A stretch of 64,000 nt of DNA, from assembly GCF_000938265.1 (NCBI RefSeq), contig NZ_JYFC01000001.1, forward strand, positions 372,001 through 436,000. The letters run 5' to 3'. The notes beneath the pieces are model-generated. The model did no database searches and was not told the origin of the DNA. It saw only the letters and a program-made list of their open reading frames with translations. Source of the DNA: Agreia bicolorata (lineage in GTDB: Bacteria; Actinomycetota; Actinomycetes; Actinomycetales; Microbacteriaceae). The translations under genes were made by a program, and so were the position numbers. This document shows, one piece after another, positions 7,918 to 16,125 of this stretch (position 1 is its first letter; the number at the start of each line of letters is the position of its first letter).

Positions 7918-8856
7918 TCAGAAGCCCGTCTGCAAAACGACGATGCCCGGCCACACGGCGAAGAGCACGGTGGTAGGAAGAATCAGGAACACGAGAGGCA
8001 CGAGCATCGTGACCTCTTTCTTGCCTGCCGCCTCGAGCAGGGCACGCTTGGTGTCTTCGCGGGAGTCCTGAGCCTGCGCTCGCAGAACGTCAGACAGCGG
8101 GGTTCCGCGCTCGAGTGCCCCTGTCATCTGCTCGACGCAGCGTGTGAACGCCGGAAACGCCAACGATCCGGCGCGTGACTCGAGGGCGGATACAAGGCCG
8201 ACGCCCGAGTTGACCTCGGTGACGACGACGGCGAACTCACGGGCCAGTTCACCGTTCGAGACCCGCGCCACTCGTCGCAGCCCATCGAGCACCGTCTCAC
8301 CGGCCGAGAGACTGAGCGTCAGAAACTCGAGCACCGTGGGGAGCTCACTGTCGATGCGGGCCATCCGCCTGCGCGCCGCCCTGCGCAGAACAAGATCGCG
8401 CACCCCGACTCCCACAGCGCCGAGCACGATCGGAATAGCCAGCTGCGTGACCACCGGCATCGTCGTCGTAGGCAAGGAGACGGTGACGAACACTGCTCCC
8501 ATAACCACGCCGACGACTCCGTACACGAGTTGCTGCGAGCGGAAGTGCTCGACGGAGAGCTCCGACCGCGACTGCGCCAGACGACGCTCGATCTGCTCCG
8601 TACCTCCGAGAATTCCGCTGAGGATGTCGATGGCGACCCGGGCCATCGGCGTTAGCAGCACGCCGAAGACAGGAAGCGGATCGCTGGAACGCTTCGACAG
8701 GAACTGCCGGGCTCCGGCCGACACGTCGACGAGATAGGGAGCCGTGCGTTCGGCCAGCGATGGTCTCGACAGCCTCGGAGCCACGCTCACCAGCGACCAG
8801 AGGCCGACGCCGAGAACCACGCCGAACAGCATCGCCCAGGCCACGGTCGCGCTCAT
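7918..8856 (-). CDS. tadC: TadC-like type II secretion F-domain membrane protein
   Basis: A 312-residue inner-membrane platform protein. An N-terminal TM helix (VAWAMLFGVVLGVGLW) is followed by further helices at about 110-155, and a T2SSF domain spans about residues 165-290 (LPTVLEFLTLSLSAGETVLDGL). A final pair of helices runs through LVFLILPTTVLFAVWPGIVV. It works with TadB as the membrane platform driven by the TadA ATPase. The start ATG overlaps the upstream tadB stop by 3 nt, showing coupling. An in-frame extension upstream is possible but is covered by tadB. Confidence 0.9.
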   Translation of the reverse strand: MSATVAWAMLFGVVLGVGLWSLVSVAPRLSRPSLAERTAPYLVDVSAGARQFLSKRSSDPLPVFGVLLTPMARVAIDILSGILGGTEQIERRLAQSRSELSVEHFRSQQLVYGVVGVVMGAVFVTVSLPTTTMPVVTQLAIPIVLGAVGVGVRDLVLRRAARRRMARIDSELPTVLEFLTLSLSAGETVLDGLRRVARVSNGELAREFAVVVTEVNSGVGLVSALESRAGSLAFPAFTRCVEQMTGALERGTPLSDVLRAQAQDSREDTKRALLEAAGKKEVTMLVPLVFLILPTTVLFAVWPGIVVLQTGF

Positions 8857-9710
8857 GCGAACCACCGCCGCTCTTCGGGGATGCGTGCGATGACCAGCAT
8901 CACTCGGTAGGCGATGAGGCTGAGGCAGAGGCCTCCGACGATGAGCGCCACTCCTCCGGGGCTGTTGTATGCGGCCGCTGCCTCTGGTCGCGTCGACAGG
9001 AGAAGCAGCACGATCCACGGCGCCGCGACCCCCAGCCGCGCCGCGTTCATCACCCACGACTGGCGCGCCTCGACCTCGCTGCGAATCGCGGCGTCTTCAC
9101 GCAGGTAAGCCGACAGGCTTCGCAGCACTCGCGTGAGATCAGTTCCGCCGACCTCGCGAGACATGCGCAGCGTCTCGAGGATGCGGTCGGCCGTGGGATC
9201 TGCGAGCCGCGCTTTGAGTGCGTCAAGACTCACGCCGAAATTTCCCGTCGTGCGATACATCGCCTCGAACTCGGCGAAGGCGGCCCGGCTTGACGCCGGC
9301 CCGGCGTGCGCGAGGGTACTGACGCTGTCGGGCAGGGCGACCCCGCTGCGAACAGCCGACACGAGGTGGTCGACGGCATCCGGCCAGAATGTGTGACTCG
9401 CGCGCCGACGAGCACGACCCCGGCGGCGCACCACGGTGATTGGCAGAAGAGCGCCGACCACCAGCGCTGCGGCGTCGAGCGCGAGAACGGCGAGCGACGC
9501 CTCCGCAACAGCAGCCGCGACCAACCCAAGGCACGCACTGGCGGCAATGAACACCGAAACAGGCACTCTCTCGAGGCCCGCACGGTTGAGAAGAGAACGA
9601 ACACGCCCCGCGCGCCCCCTCACCACCGGCTCGGGCGATGCGGGCCAGAGAATCGGGGCCGCGCACAAGACGAGCCCGAGACCCAGAATGAGACCGAAGA
9701 CAGTACTCAT
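8853..9710 (-). CDS. tadB: TadB-like type II secretion F-domain membrane protein
   Basis: A 285-residue platform protein. It has an N-terminal TM, a paired hydrophobic region at about 50-95, a cytoplasmic T2SSF domain (FWPDAVDHLVSAVRSGVALP) and two C-terminal TM helices. In the tad system TadB and TadC form a heteromeric membrane base. The start at 9710 overlaps the tadA stop by 4 nt (ATGA-type), and its stop overlaps the tadC start. It contains the long proline-lined basic segment RRRGRARRRASH before the F domain, as in actinobacterial homologues. Confidence 0.9.
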   Translation of the reverse strand: MSTVFGLILGLGLVLCAAPILWPASPEPVVRGRAGRVRSLLNRAGLERVPVSVFIAASACLGLVAAAVAEASLAVLALDAAALVVGALLPITVVRRRGRARRRASHTFWPDAVDHLVSAVRSGVALPDSVSTLAHAGPASSRAAFAEFEAMYRTTGNFGVSLDALKARLADPTADRILETLRMSREVGGTDLTRVLRSLSAYLREDAAIRSEVEARQSWVMNAARLGVAAPWIVLLLLSTRPEAAAAYNSPGGVALIVGGLCLSLIAYRVMLVIARIPEERRWFA

Positions 9711-10954
9711 CGATCACCTCTCGCGAGCACGATGGAAGGATCGAGACCGACGGCGCGGAATTTCGCCATCTTCGTGGGGTATCCCCCGGTCGCGACGAGG
9801 TCGCGCCCGTCAAGAGCGAAGATCGTGCTGGCCTCGATCACCCCGCCCTGTCCTGCAGCGCCCGCCACCTGGCCGCTCGGCGCGAGGATCTCGACGATGC
9901 GCCGCGCACCGCGCTTGTCCATCTCGCAGTGAATGACGATGTCGATGCACGACGCCACCGTGGGCGTCACGAACGCGGCATCGATGTTGCGCCCGGCGAG
10001 CAGCGGCAGAGTGCACAGCTTGACCAACGCGTCTCTGGCACTGTTCGCGTGGATACTGCATGCCCCGGGCAGGCCTGAATTCAAAGCGATGAGCAGATCA
10101 AGACTCTCCGCCTCGCGCACCTCTCCGACCACGATGCGGTCGGGCCGCATTCGCAGAGCCTCTTTGATCAGGCGCCGCAACGTGATCTCACCCGTGCCTT
10201 CAAGGCTCGCCTGACGGCACTGCATGGCGACAACGTCGCGGGCGGAGAGGTCAAGTTCAAAGGTCTCCTCCACCGTGACGATGCGATCGCTAGGCCGGGC
10301 GACCGAGAGAAGAGCATTGAGCAGCGTGGTCTTGCCGCTCTGGGTCGCGCCCGACACCAGGATGTTCTGCTGTGCGAGCACGCACATGCGCAGAAACTCG
10401 GCGGACTGCTGAGTGAGCGCGCCGAGACCGACCAGTTGGTGCAGATCTCGGATGCGACGGGCGAATTTTCGGATGTTCACCGCCAGGTGGGCCCGGGTGA
10501 CGTCGGGAATCACAACATGGAGCCGACTGCCGTCGGGAAGGGACGCGTCGACGAAAGGAGAACTGAGATCGACGCGTCTGCCCGAACTCTGCAACATGCG
10601 CTCCACGAGTTCGCGTACCTCGAGATCGGACAGCGTCACGGTCGACAGCTCCGACACACCGTTTCTCGCCACGAACACCCTGTTGGGTCCGTTGATCCAG
10701 ATCTCCTCGATGCCCGGGTCGTCGAGCAGCGGCTGAAGTGCACCGAATCCGGTGAGCGAGGCCACGACCTCTCGGGTGGCGAGCATCTCATCGGCCAGCA
10801 GCGGAGCACCGCCACCCAACGCCCGCTCCGTATAGCTGCGAACCTCGTCGTCGACGAACTGCCTGGCCAAGCTTTCGTCGGAGGCCAGGTCGACACCCTC
10901 ACGGCGAACGCGGTCGCGCACGCGCTCGGTGATCTGCTGCACGGCGCTCGCCAC
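9707..10954 (-). CDS. tadA: TadA/CpaF family secretion ATPase
   Basis: A 415-residue AAA-type ATPase that powers Flp pilus assembly. It has the Walker A motif GATQSGKTTLLN at about residues 200-211, an Asp box with VTVEETFELDL, a Walker B-like RIVVGEVREAE, and the His box CSIHANS. The N-terminal domain (EIWINGPNRVFVARNG) is typical of CpaF. The GTG at 10954 is preferred because AGGAG lies 7 nt upstream of it; the ATG at 10960 would be only 1 nt from that site. It is the first gene of the operon. No TadZ/CpaE partner or prepilin peptidase is encoded next to it. Confidence 0.92.
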   Translation of the reverse strand: MASAVQQITERVRDRVRREGVDLASDESLARQFVDDEVRSYTERALGGGAPLLADEMLATREVVASLTGFGALQPLLDDPGIEEIWINGPNRVFVARNGVSELSTVTLSDLEVRELVERMLQSSGRRVDLSSPFVDASLPDGSRLHVVIPDVTRAHLAVNIRKFARRIRDLHQLVGLGALTQQSAEFLRMCVLAQQNILVSGATQSGKTTLLNALLSVARPSDRIVTVEETFELDLSARDVVAMQCRQASLEGTGEITLRRLIKEALRMRPDRIVVGEVREAESLDLLIALNSGLPGACSIHANSARDALVKLCTLPLLAGRNIDAAFVTPTVASCIDIVIHCEMDKRGARRIVEILAPSGQVAGAAGQGGVIEASTIFALDGRDLVATGGYPTKMAKFRAVGLDPSIVLARGDR

Positions 10955-11000
10955 TCGCATTCTCCTGTCGATCGTCTTCGACCGACATGATGCCCCGAAA

Positions 11001-11039
11001 CGCCGAAGCCCCGTGGAAGTTATCCACAGGGCTCCGGCG
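11001..11039. terminator. Terminator hairpin between tad and the ABC permease
   Basis: Nearly perfect inverted repeat: arms CGCCG, AGCCC and GTGGA pair with TCCAC, GGGCT and CGGCG around an AGTTA loop, with two mismatches. It lies 29 nt downstream of the permease stop and likely ends the ABC operon. It includes a perfect DnaA-box nonamer (11020-11028), which I take as coincidental. Confidence 0.65.
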
Positions 11040-11067
11040 AACAGGCGAATGAACTACCAGCTACGAA

Positions 11068-12357
11068 CTACTCGTACCGCAGCGACTCGATCGGATCCTG
11101 CCGCGCCGCACGCAGCGCCGGGATCGTTCCGGCCAGGAACGCGATGCCCATCACCACGAGGATGATGACCGCGATCGACGCGGGATCGAATGCGATCAGC
11201 GTGAGACCGGGCAATGCAGACAGCAGCCCATTGGCCAGGACCCCGTTCAGCGCCGTTCCCGCGAGGATCGCGCCGATCGCTCCAATGGCACTTCCCAGGA
11301 ACCCGATAAACACCGCCTCGAGGCTGAACAAGCCGAACACCCGGCCGGCGCCCATGCCCATCGCCTTCATGAGCCCGATCTCTCGGGTGCGCTCCTGCAC
11401 ACTCATCAGAAGCGTGTTCACGATGCCGAACCCGGCCGCGATCAGAGCGATCACGGCGAAGCCGTTCAGCACCAGAACGATCGCATCGATGACCGTCTTG
11501 AACGACCCGATCTGGTCCTTCACGGTCGTGGCGTCGTAGCCGAGTGCCTTCAGGTCGCTCTTGATCGTCGACACCTGATCATCCGACGACGAGGGGTCGA
11601 AACGCAGGCTCACCGACGCATAGCTGTCTTTGCTCGACGAGCTGAGGCCCACCGACTGCGCGTCGTAGAGGGCGGTCGTCAGCGCATCGTTCGCGGTGAG
11701 GCTCGTGGAGCCGAGCAGTCCGGCCTCGGAGACACCCGACACCGTGGCATCGACGGTGGTCGACGCGCCGGTCTTGTCGGTGACGCCGAACGTCACGGTC
11801 TTGCCCACGGCATCCTCATCGCTCGTGAAGCCCAGCGGCTCGACGTACGACACGGGCAGGGCGACCTCGTAGGTATCGGTGCCGCTGGACGGTTCTGACC
11901 CGGCTGCCAGGTCGAGGCTCATGCCCGAGACGAAGCCGCCGATCGACGCCTGGTACTGGGTGCCTCCGTTGTACTCCACGTAGTTCGGTCGGGCGGTCAG
12001 TACAGGCTCGACCGAATCCACACCCTTCACCGCCCGGATGCCGTCGAGCTCCGCCGCAGTGATGGCCTCGACCGTCGAGCCGGGCCTGCCGGTCGCGCTC
12101 TCGACGTTGGTGGTGTTGGGCTCGTACTTCGCCGGCCCTGACGTCGTGTTCTCCACGGTCTTCGTGACCGTCATCACGTCGTTCGCACCGATCGACGAGA
12201 CCGTCGTGTCGATGTAGCGGTTGATTCCCGTTCCCACACCGCTGGTCAGCGCGAGCGTGAAGGCGCCGATGAAGATGGCCAGCACGGTGAGTGTCGTACG
12301 GGTCTTGCTGCGGAACGTGTTGCTGATCGCCGAACGGATCAGGTCGAGGCCGCTCAT
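11068..12357 (-). CDS. MacB/FtsX-type ABC transporter permease
   Basis: A 429-residue permease with MacB topology. TM1 is near residue 20-40 (TLTVLAIFIGAFTLALTSG), then comes a large periplasmic MacB-PCD domain (about 45-280), then three C-terminal TMs in an FtsX domain (LLMSVQERTREIGLMKAMG). Such permeases act by mechanotransmission to expel peptides or antibiotics, or to regulate envelope enzymes. The start overlaps the ATPase stop by 4 nt. The adjacent divergent two-component system suggests regulation by envelope or antibiotic stress, a common arrangement in actinobacteria. The substrate is not predictable. Confidence 0.9.
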   Translation of the reverse strand: MSGLDLIRSAISNTFRSKTRTTLTVLAIFIGAFTLALTSGVGTGINRYIDTTVSSIGANDVMTVTKTVENTTSGPAKYEPNTTNVESATGRPGSTVEAITAAELDGIRAVKGVDSVEPVLTARPNYVEYNGGTQYQASIGGFVSGMSLDLAAGSEPSSGTDTYEVALPVSYVEPLGFTSDEDAVGKTVTFGVTDKTGASTTVDATVSGVSEAGLLGSTSLTANDALTTALYDAQSVGLSSSSKDSYASVSLRFDPSSSDDQVSTIKSDLKALGYDATTVKDQIGSFKTVIDAIVLVLNGFAVIALIAAGFGIVNTLLMSVQERTREIGLMKAMGMGAGRVFGLFSLEAVFIGFLGSAIGAIGAILAGTALNGVLANGLLSALPGLTLIAFDPASIAVIILVVMGIAFLAGTIPALRAARQDPIESLRYE

Positions 12358-13049
12358 GCGCTCTCTCCCTTGCGGTCGACGATGAGGCCGTCACGAATGA
12401 AGACGCTGCGGTCGGTCTTCGCCGCCAAGTCTTCATCGTGGGTCACCACGATCAGCGTGATTCCCGTGCGCCGGTTGAGGTCGAAGAGGATGTCTTCGAC
12501 CACCGCACCCGTGGCCGTGTCGAGGTTGCCCGTCGGCTCGTCGGCGAAGATCACACGCGGCTCGTTCACCAGCGCGCGGGCGATGACCACGCGCTGCTTC
12601 TGGCCGCCCGAGAGGTCAGTGGCCTTGTTCTTCGCCTTGTCGGCGAGCTCGAGGCGTTCGAGCGCCTCCATGCCGCGCCGCCGCCTTTCGGAGCCGCCGA
12701 CCCCGGCGATGCGCAGCGGCAGCGTCACGTTGTCGAGCACCGAGGTGTTGGGGGTGAGAAAGAACTGCTGGAACACGAAGCCGAACGTCTGGTTGCGGGT
12801 GCGGTTGAGGGTTCGGCCGCCGAGAGCGCCGGCGTCGCGTCCACTCAACTCGACCGCACCGGTCGACGGCTTGTCGAGCAGCGCGAGCAGGTGCATGAGC
12901 GTCGACTTGCCCGATCCGCTCTTACCGACGATCGAGATGGACTCGCCCTCCTCGATGTCGAGTGACACCCCCTTCAGCGCGTCGAAGCGGGCTGCGCCTC
13001 GACCGTAGGACTTCTTGACGTCTCGCGCCGCGAGAACCGGAACCGGCAT
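12354..13049 (-). CDS. ABC transporter ATP-binding protein (MacB/LolD type)
   Basis: A 231-residue ATPase. It has Walker A GKSGSGKSTLMHLL (about 42-55), the Q-loop FVFQQFFL, the signature LSGGQKQRVVIARAL, Walker B VIFADEPTGNLD and the H-loop VVTHDE. It pairs with the overlapping permease downstream. The ATG at 13049 has AGGAG 6 nt upstream. A perfect 8-bp-arm palindrome lies 20 nt upstream of the start, in the shared region with the divergent histidine kinase gene, and could be an operator. Confidence 0.93.
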   Translation of the reverse strand: MPVPVLAARDVKKSYGRGAARFDALKGVSLDIEEGESISIVGKSGSGKSTLMHLLALLDKPSTGAVELSGRDAGALGGRTLNRTRNQTFGFVFQQFFLTPNTSVLDNVTLPLRIAGVGGSERRRRGMEALERLELADKAKNKATDLSGGQKQRVVIARALVNEPRVIFADEPTGNLDTATGAVVEDILFDLNRRTGITLIVVTHDEDLAAKTDRSVFIRDGLIVDRKGESA

Positions 13050-13068
13050 GATCGCTCCTGTGCTGTCT

Positions 13069-13089
13069 GATCGTGCGATGTGCACGATC
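13069..13089. promoter_or_regulatory. Palindrome between ABC exporter and two-component system
   Basis: Perfect inverted repeat with arms GATCGTGC (13069-13076) and GCACGATC (13082-13089) and a 5-nt centre. It lies 20 nt before the ABC ATPase start and about 150 nt before the histidine kinase start. A plausible binding site for the LuxR/NarL-type regulator encoded at 14485; this is inference from position. Confidence 0.45.
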
Positions 13090-13240
13090 ACTCCAGACTG
13101 GCCGCGAACCGGATGCCCGTCGTCACCCCGGTACGGCATCTTCGGCTACCACGAACGTGGGACGCGCGCGGCCCGGGCGTGCTGCGAGACTGGACGACAG
13201 CGAGCAAACGCAAGGAAGTAAGTAAGAAGGAGGTGCGCCC

Positions 13241-14488
13241 ATGAGATCCGGTTCTCGAGCGTTCCCGGTGCCCTTCGAGTCTCACCTGCCCGTGCGGCTG
13301 CGCTGGATACCCTCGGCCCTCGCGATCATCGTCGTCTGCATTCCCGTCGTCGTCGCATCCCGTAGTGCAAACACGCTCGCCGGCAGCACGACCGAGGTGC
13401 TCGCGACTTCTGCCGTGGTGGCGATCGTTCTGGTCGCCGCCCTCGTACTGCGAGCGCGGTATCCCCGCAGCACGGCGGCGGTCGCGATCGCGGCGGCGTG
13501 CGCAGCAGTGCTGCTGTCGAGTCTGGCGCTCATCGGTCCCGGCCCGGTCGTCGCCTCGACCCTCACGGTGATGATCACCCTCTTCGGCGTCGGGTCCCGA
13601 CAGGGCCGCATGCCGGCCCTCATCCTCGCGGGATCCGGCATCGTCGCGATCGGTGCCGTGGTACTGCTCGCTCCCCCGCCCGAGTCGCGCGGCATCGAAT
13701 CACTCGTGCTGCTCGTCGCCCTCGTGGGTCTCGCCGCCTCAGGCGGCGTGGCCCAGTACAACGGCCGCGCGTTCATCCAGTCCATCACCGAGCGTGCGAG
13801 GCGGGCCGAGGAGACCCGCGAATCCGAGGCCGAGAGGCGGGTGGCCGAGGAGCGGCTCGCCATCGCCCGCGACCTGCACGACGTGATGGCCCACCAGATC
13901 GCCGTGATCAACCTGCACGCAGCGTCGGCTTCGCAGGCGCTGCGCACGCGACCGGATGACGCGGAACGGTCCCTCACCACCGTGCGTGAGGCGGCTCGCA
14001 CCGTCCTCGGCGAAATCGGCAGCCTGCTGACCGTGCTCCGGTCGGCTGACAGCGGGCACTCGGTGACGCTCGCACCCACGCCCGGCCTATCCCACCTCCC
14101 CCAGCTGATCGACGAGTTCTCCAAAGCCGGTCTCTCCATCGAGCAGAGGACGGTCGGCACGCCGTTCGAGCTCGATTCACTGCGCGACATCGTGGCCCAC
14201 CGCGTTCTGCAGGAGGGCCTGACGAACGCCCACAAGCACGGCGGCGACGGCACCGCCCTCGTTCAGCTCGACTATGGCACCGACAGCCTCGGCATCACCG
14301 TCACGAACGTGACGAAGCCGCGACGCGACGACAGGATCGTCGTCGAAAGCGGCCACGGGCTCGTCGGCGTGCGGGAGCGCGTGTCGTCTGTCGGGGGAAG
14401 CCTCGAGACGTCGTTCGGCCCTGGACCCGTGCACCGCTTCGTTGTGACCATCCCGTTCGACTCTTCCGATTCAGGACCCCAATCATGA
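13241..14488 (+). CDS. NarL-family sensor histidine kinase
   Basis: A 415-residue membrane kinase. Five or six hydrophobic segments occupy residues about 22-165, with almost no extracytoplasmic loop, as in intramembrane-sensing kinases such as DesK/LiaS. A coiled stretch (RRAEETRESEAERRVAEE) follows, then a HisKA_3 domain with the phosphoacceptor in ERLAIARDLHDVMAHQ (His near 212). A HATPase_c domain with VLQEGLTNAHKHG and GHGLVGVRERV follows. The ATG is preceded by a perfect AAGGAGG at a 7-nt spacing. It overlaps the response regulator start by 4 nt. It is divergent from the ABC exporter, its likely target. Confidence 0.93.
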   Translation: MRSGSRAFPVPFESHLPVRLRWIPSALAIIVVCIPVVVASRSANTLAGSTTEVLATSAVVAIVLVAALVLRARYPRSTAAVAIAAACAAVLLSSLALIGPGPVVASTLTVMITLFGVGSRQGRMPALILAGSGIVAIGAVVLLAPPPESRGIESLVLLVALVGLAASGGVAQYNGRAFIQSITERARRAEETRESEAERRVAEERLAIARDLHDVMAHQIAVINLHAASASQALRTRPDDAERSLTTVREAARTVLGEIGSLLTVLRSADSGHSVTLAPTPGLSHLPQLIDEFSKAGLSIEQRTVGTPFELDSLRDIVAHRVLQEGLTNAHKHGGDGTALVQLDYGTDSLGITVTNVTKPRRDDRIVVESGHGLVGVRERVSSVGGSLETSFGPGPVHRFVVTIPFDSSDSGPQS

Positions 14489-15153
14489 TCTCCGTCGTAC
14501 TCGCCGACGACCAGGCCCTCATCCGCACGGCCGTCTCCGAGCTTGTCTCTCATACCGACGGCTTCGCCGTCGTCGGCGAAGCGTCCAACGGTCTCGAAGC
14601 CGTGGATGTCGTTCGCGCGACACGTCCCGACGTCGTGCTGATGGACATCCGGATGCCCGTGATGGACGGGCTACAGGCGACCGAGGCGATCTGCGCCGAC
14701 GCCCAGCTCTCGGCGACCCGGATCATCATCCTCACCACCTTCGAAGACGACGAGTACGTGCTGCGCGCCCTCCGCGCCGGCGCCAGCGGCTTCCTCGGAA
14801 AGGGCACCGAGGCCGAAGCGCTCATGGCGGCCATCAGAACGGTCAACGAGGGTGAAGCCCTTCTTTCACCGAAGGCAACCCGAGCGCTCATCGATCGGTA
14901 TCTCTCGCCGGCAGAACCCGCACCGCACCGCGTCCCCGACGAGTTGACGCTCCTCACCGAGCGCGAACGCGAGATCTTGCTTCTCGTGGGATCGGGCCTG
15001 TCTAACGGAGAGATCGCCGCTGGACTCGTGATCTCGCCGCAGACCGCGAAGACGCACGTCAACCGCATGATGAGCAAACTCGGCGTACACGATCGCGCGC
15101 AGCTGGTCATCATCGCCTACGAGTCGGGGCTGCTCGTTCCGGGACGAAGCTGA
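14485..15153 (+). CDS. LuxR/NarL-family response regulator
   Basis: A 222-residue regulator. The receiver domain has the acidic pair D8-D9, phosphoacceptor D54 (VVLMDIRMPVMDG), the conserved Thr in ILTTFEDDEY and a Lys in LGKGTEAEAL. The C-terminal HTH_LuxR domain (LTEREREILLLVGSGLSNGE and TAKTHVNRMMSKL) spans about residues 150-215. Translation is coupled to the kinase by a 4-nt overlap. It probably controls the divergent MacB-like exporter, possibly through the palindrome at 13069-13089. Confidence 0.94.
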   Translation: MISVVLADDQALIRTAVSELVSHTDGFAVVGEASNGLEAVDVVRATRPDVVLMDIRMPVMDGLQATEAICADAQLSATRIIILTTFEDDEYVLRALRAGASGFLGKGTEAEALMAAIRTVNEGEALLSPKATRALIDRYLSPAEPAPHRVPDELTLLTEREREILLLVGSGLSNGEIAAGLVISPQTAKTHVNRMMSKLGVHDRAQLVIIAYESGLLVPGRS

Positions 15154-15184
15154 TCCGCGCTGGCCGGTACACTGGTTTTGCTCT

Positions 15185-15266
15185 GCGGGAGTGGTGGAAT
15201 TGGTAGACACGCAGGATTTAGGTTCCTGTGCTTTCGAGCGTGAGGGTTCAAGTCCCTTCTCCCGTA
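15185..15266 (+). tRNA. tRNA-Leu (anticodon UAG)
   Basis: The acceptor arm GCGGGAG pairs with CTCCCGT (one G-U), and the D-arm has GGTAGACAC. The anticodon arm CAGGA-TTTAGGT-TCCTG gives anticodon TAG, and a long class II variable arm (GCTTTCGAGCGT region) precedes the T-arm with TTCAAGT. The 3' CCA is not encoded. A TACACT -10 element sits at 15168-15173, 11 nt upstream. It decodes CUA/CUN leucine codons. Confidence 0.95.
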
Positions 15267-15384
15267 CTCCTCACTGTCGTCCGCGTATACGGCAGCTCGG
15301 CAGAGGTACTCTTGATGCACACTGACCGCACCCTTGTCCGCCGCCGACCGGCCTTGACTCGACCCGCCGACGACTGGAGCCCAC

Positions 15385-16107
15385 TTGACACACGCAGCAC
15401 TCATCCCCTGGCTCGATCCCGAGGCACTCATCCAGGGCTTCGGACCTCTCGCGCTCGTGGGCGTCTGCCTCATCATCTTCGCCGAAACCGGTCTCCTCAT
15501 CGGATTCTTGTTTCCCGGTGACACGCTGCTCATCATCACGGGCCTCCTCACCTTCGCGGGCACGATCAAGATCGACATCTGGTGGGTGTGCCTCGCGATC
15601 GGCTTCGCTGCGTTCCTCGGCGGCGAGGTCGGCTATCTGATCGGTCACAAGTTCGGCCCTCGCATCTTCGAGCGCAAAGAATCGGGCATTTTCAGCATCA
15701 AGAACGTCGAGCGCACGAACGCGTTCTTTTCTAAGTACGGCGCCTTCGCCGTGATCCTGGCCCGATTCGTTCCCGTCGTTCGCACATTCGCACCGATCGC
15801 CGCGGGCGTCGGCCACATGAATTACCGCAAGTACTCGCTGTACAACCTCATCGGTGCGATCATCTGGGGCGCCGGCGTGACATATGGCGGTTTCGTACTC
15901 GGCTACATTCCCCCCGTCGCCGACTTCGTCACGAAGTACATCGACATCATCCTGCTCGCCGCAGTCGCGGCGACACTCATCCCCACGATCTGGCACTACG
16001 TGCAGTCGACGATGAAGGCTCGAAAGGCCAACGCTGCGGGGGCTGCCCAGTCCCGCGCAGACCTGGCGCTCGACCCAGACGTCTTCGACCACAAGCCCGA
16101 GGCCTAG
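15385..16107 (+). CDS. DedA/SNARE-associated family membrane protein
   Basis: A 240-residue integral membrane protein of the DedA family (PF09335), involved in lipid carrier recycling and membrane homeostasis. Visible signatures are FAETGLLIGFLFPGDTLL at about residues 34-51, the glycine-rich FLGGEVGYLIGHKFG, and RFVPVVRTFAPIAAGVGHM with its conserved arginines at about 129-147. The start is TTG at 15385, supported by GGAG six nt upstream; no better ATG/GTG exists before the first helix. It lies 118 nt downstream of tRNA-Leu with a TACTCT -10-like element near 15306, and 18 nt upstream of aspS. Confidence 0.9.
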   Translation: MTHAALIPWLDPEALIQGFGPLALVGVCLIIFAETGLLIGFLFPGDTLLIITGLLTFAGTIKIDIWWVCLAIGFAAFLGGEVGYLIGHKFGPRIFERKESGIFSIKNVERTNAFFSKYGAFAVILARFVPVVRTFAPIAAGVGHMNYRKYSLYNLIGAIIWGAGVTYGGFVLGYIPPVADFVTKYIDIILLAAVAATLIPTIWHYVQSTMKARKANAAGAAQSRADLALDPDVFDHKPEA

Positions 16108-16125
16108 AAAGCAACACGCATACAT

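Noticed and set aside
15383-15390. TTGACA at the DedA start as a -35 promoter element
   Set aside because: It overlaps the TTG start codon, which has a GGAG Shine-Dalgarno 6 nt upstream, and no -10 follows at the right distance.
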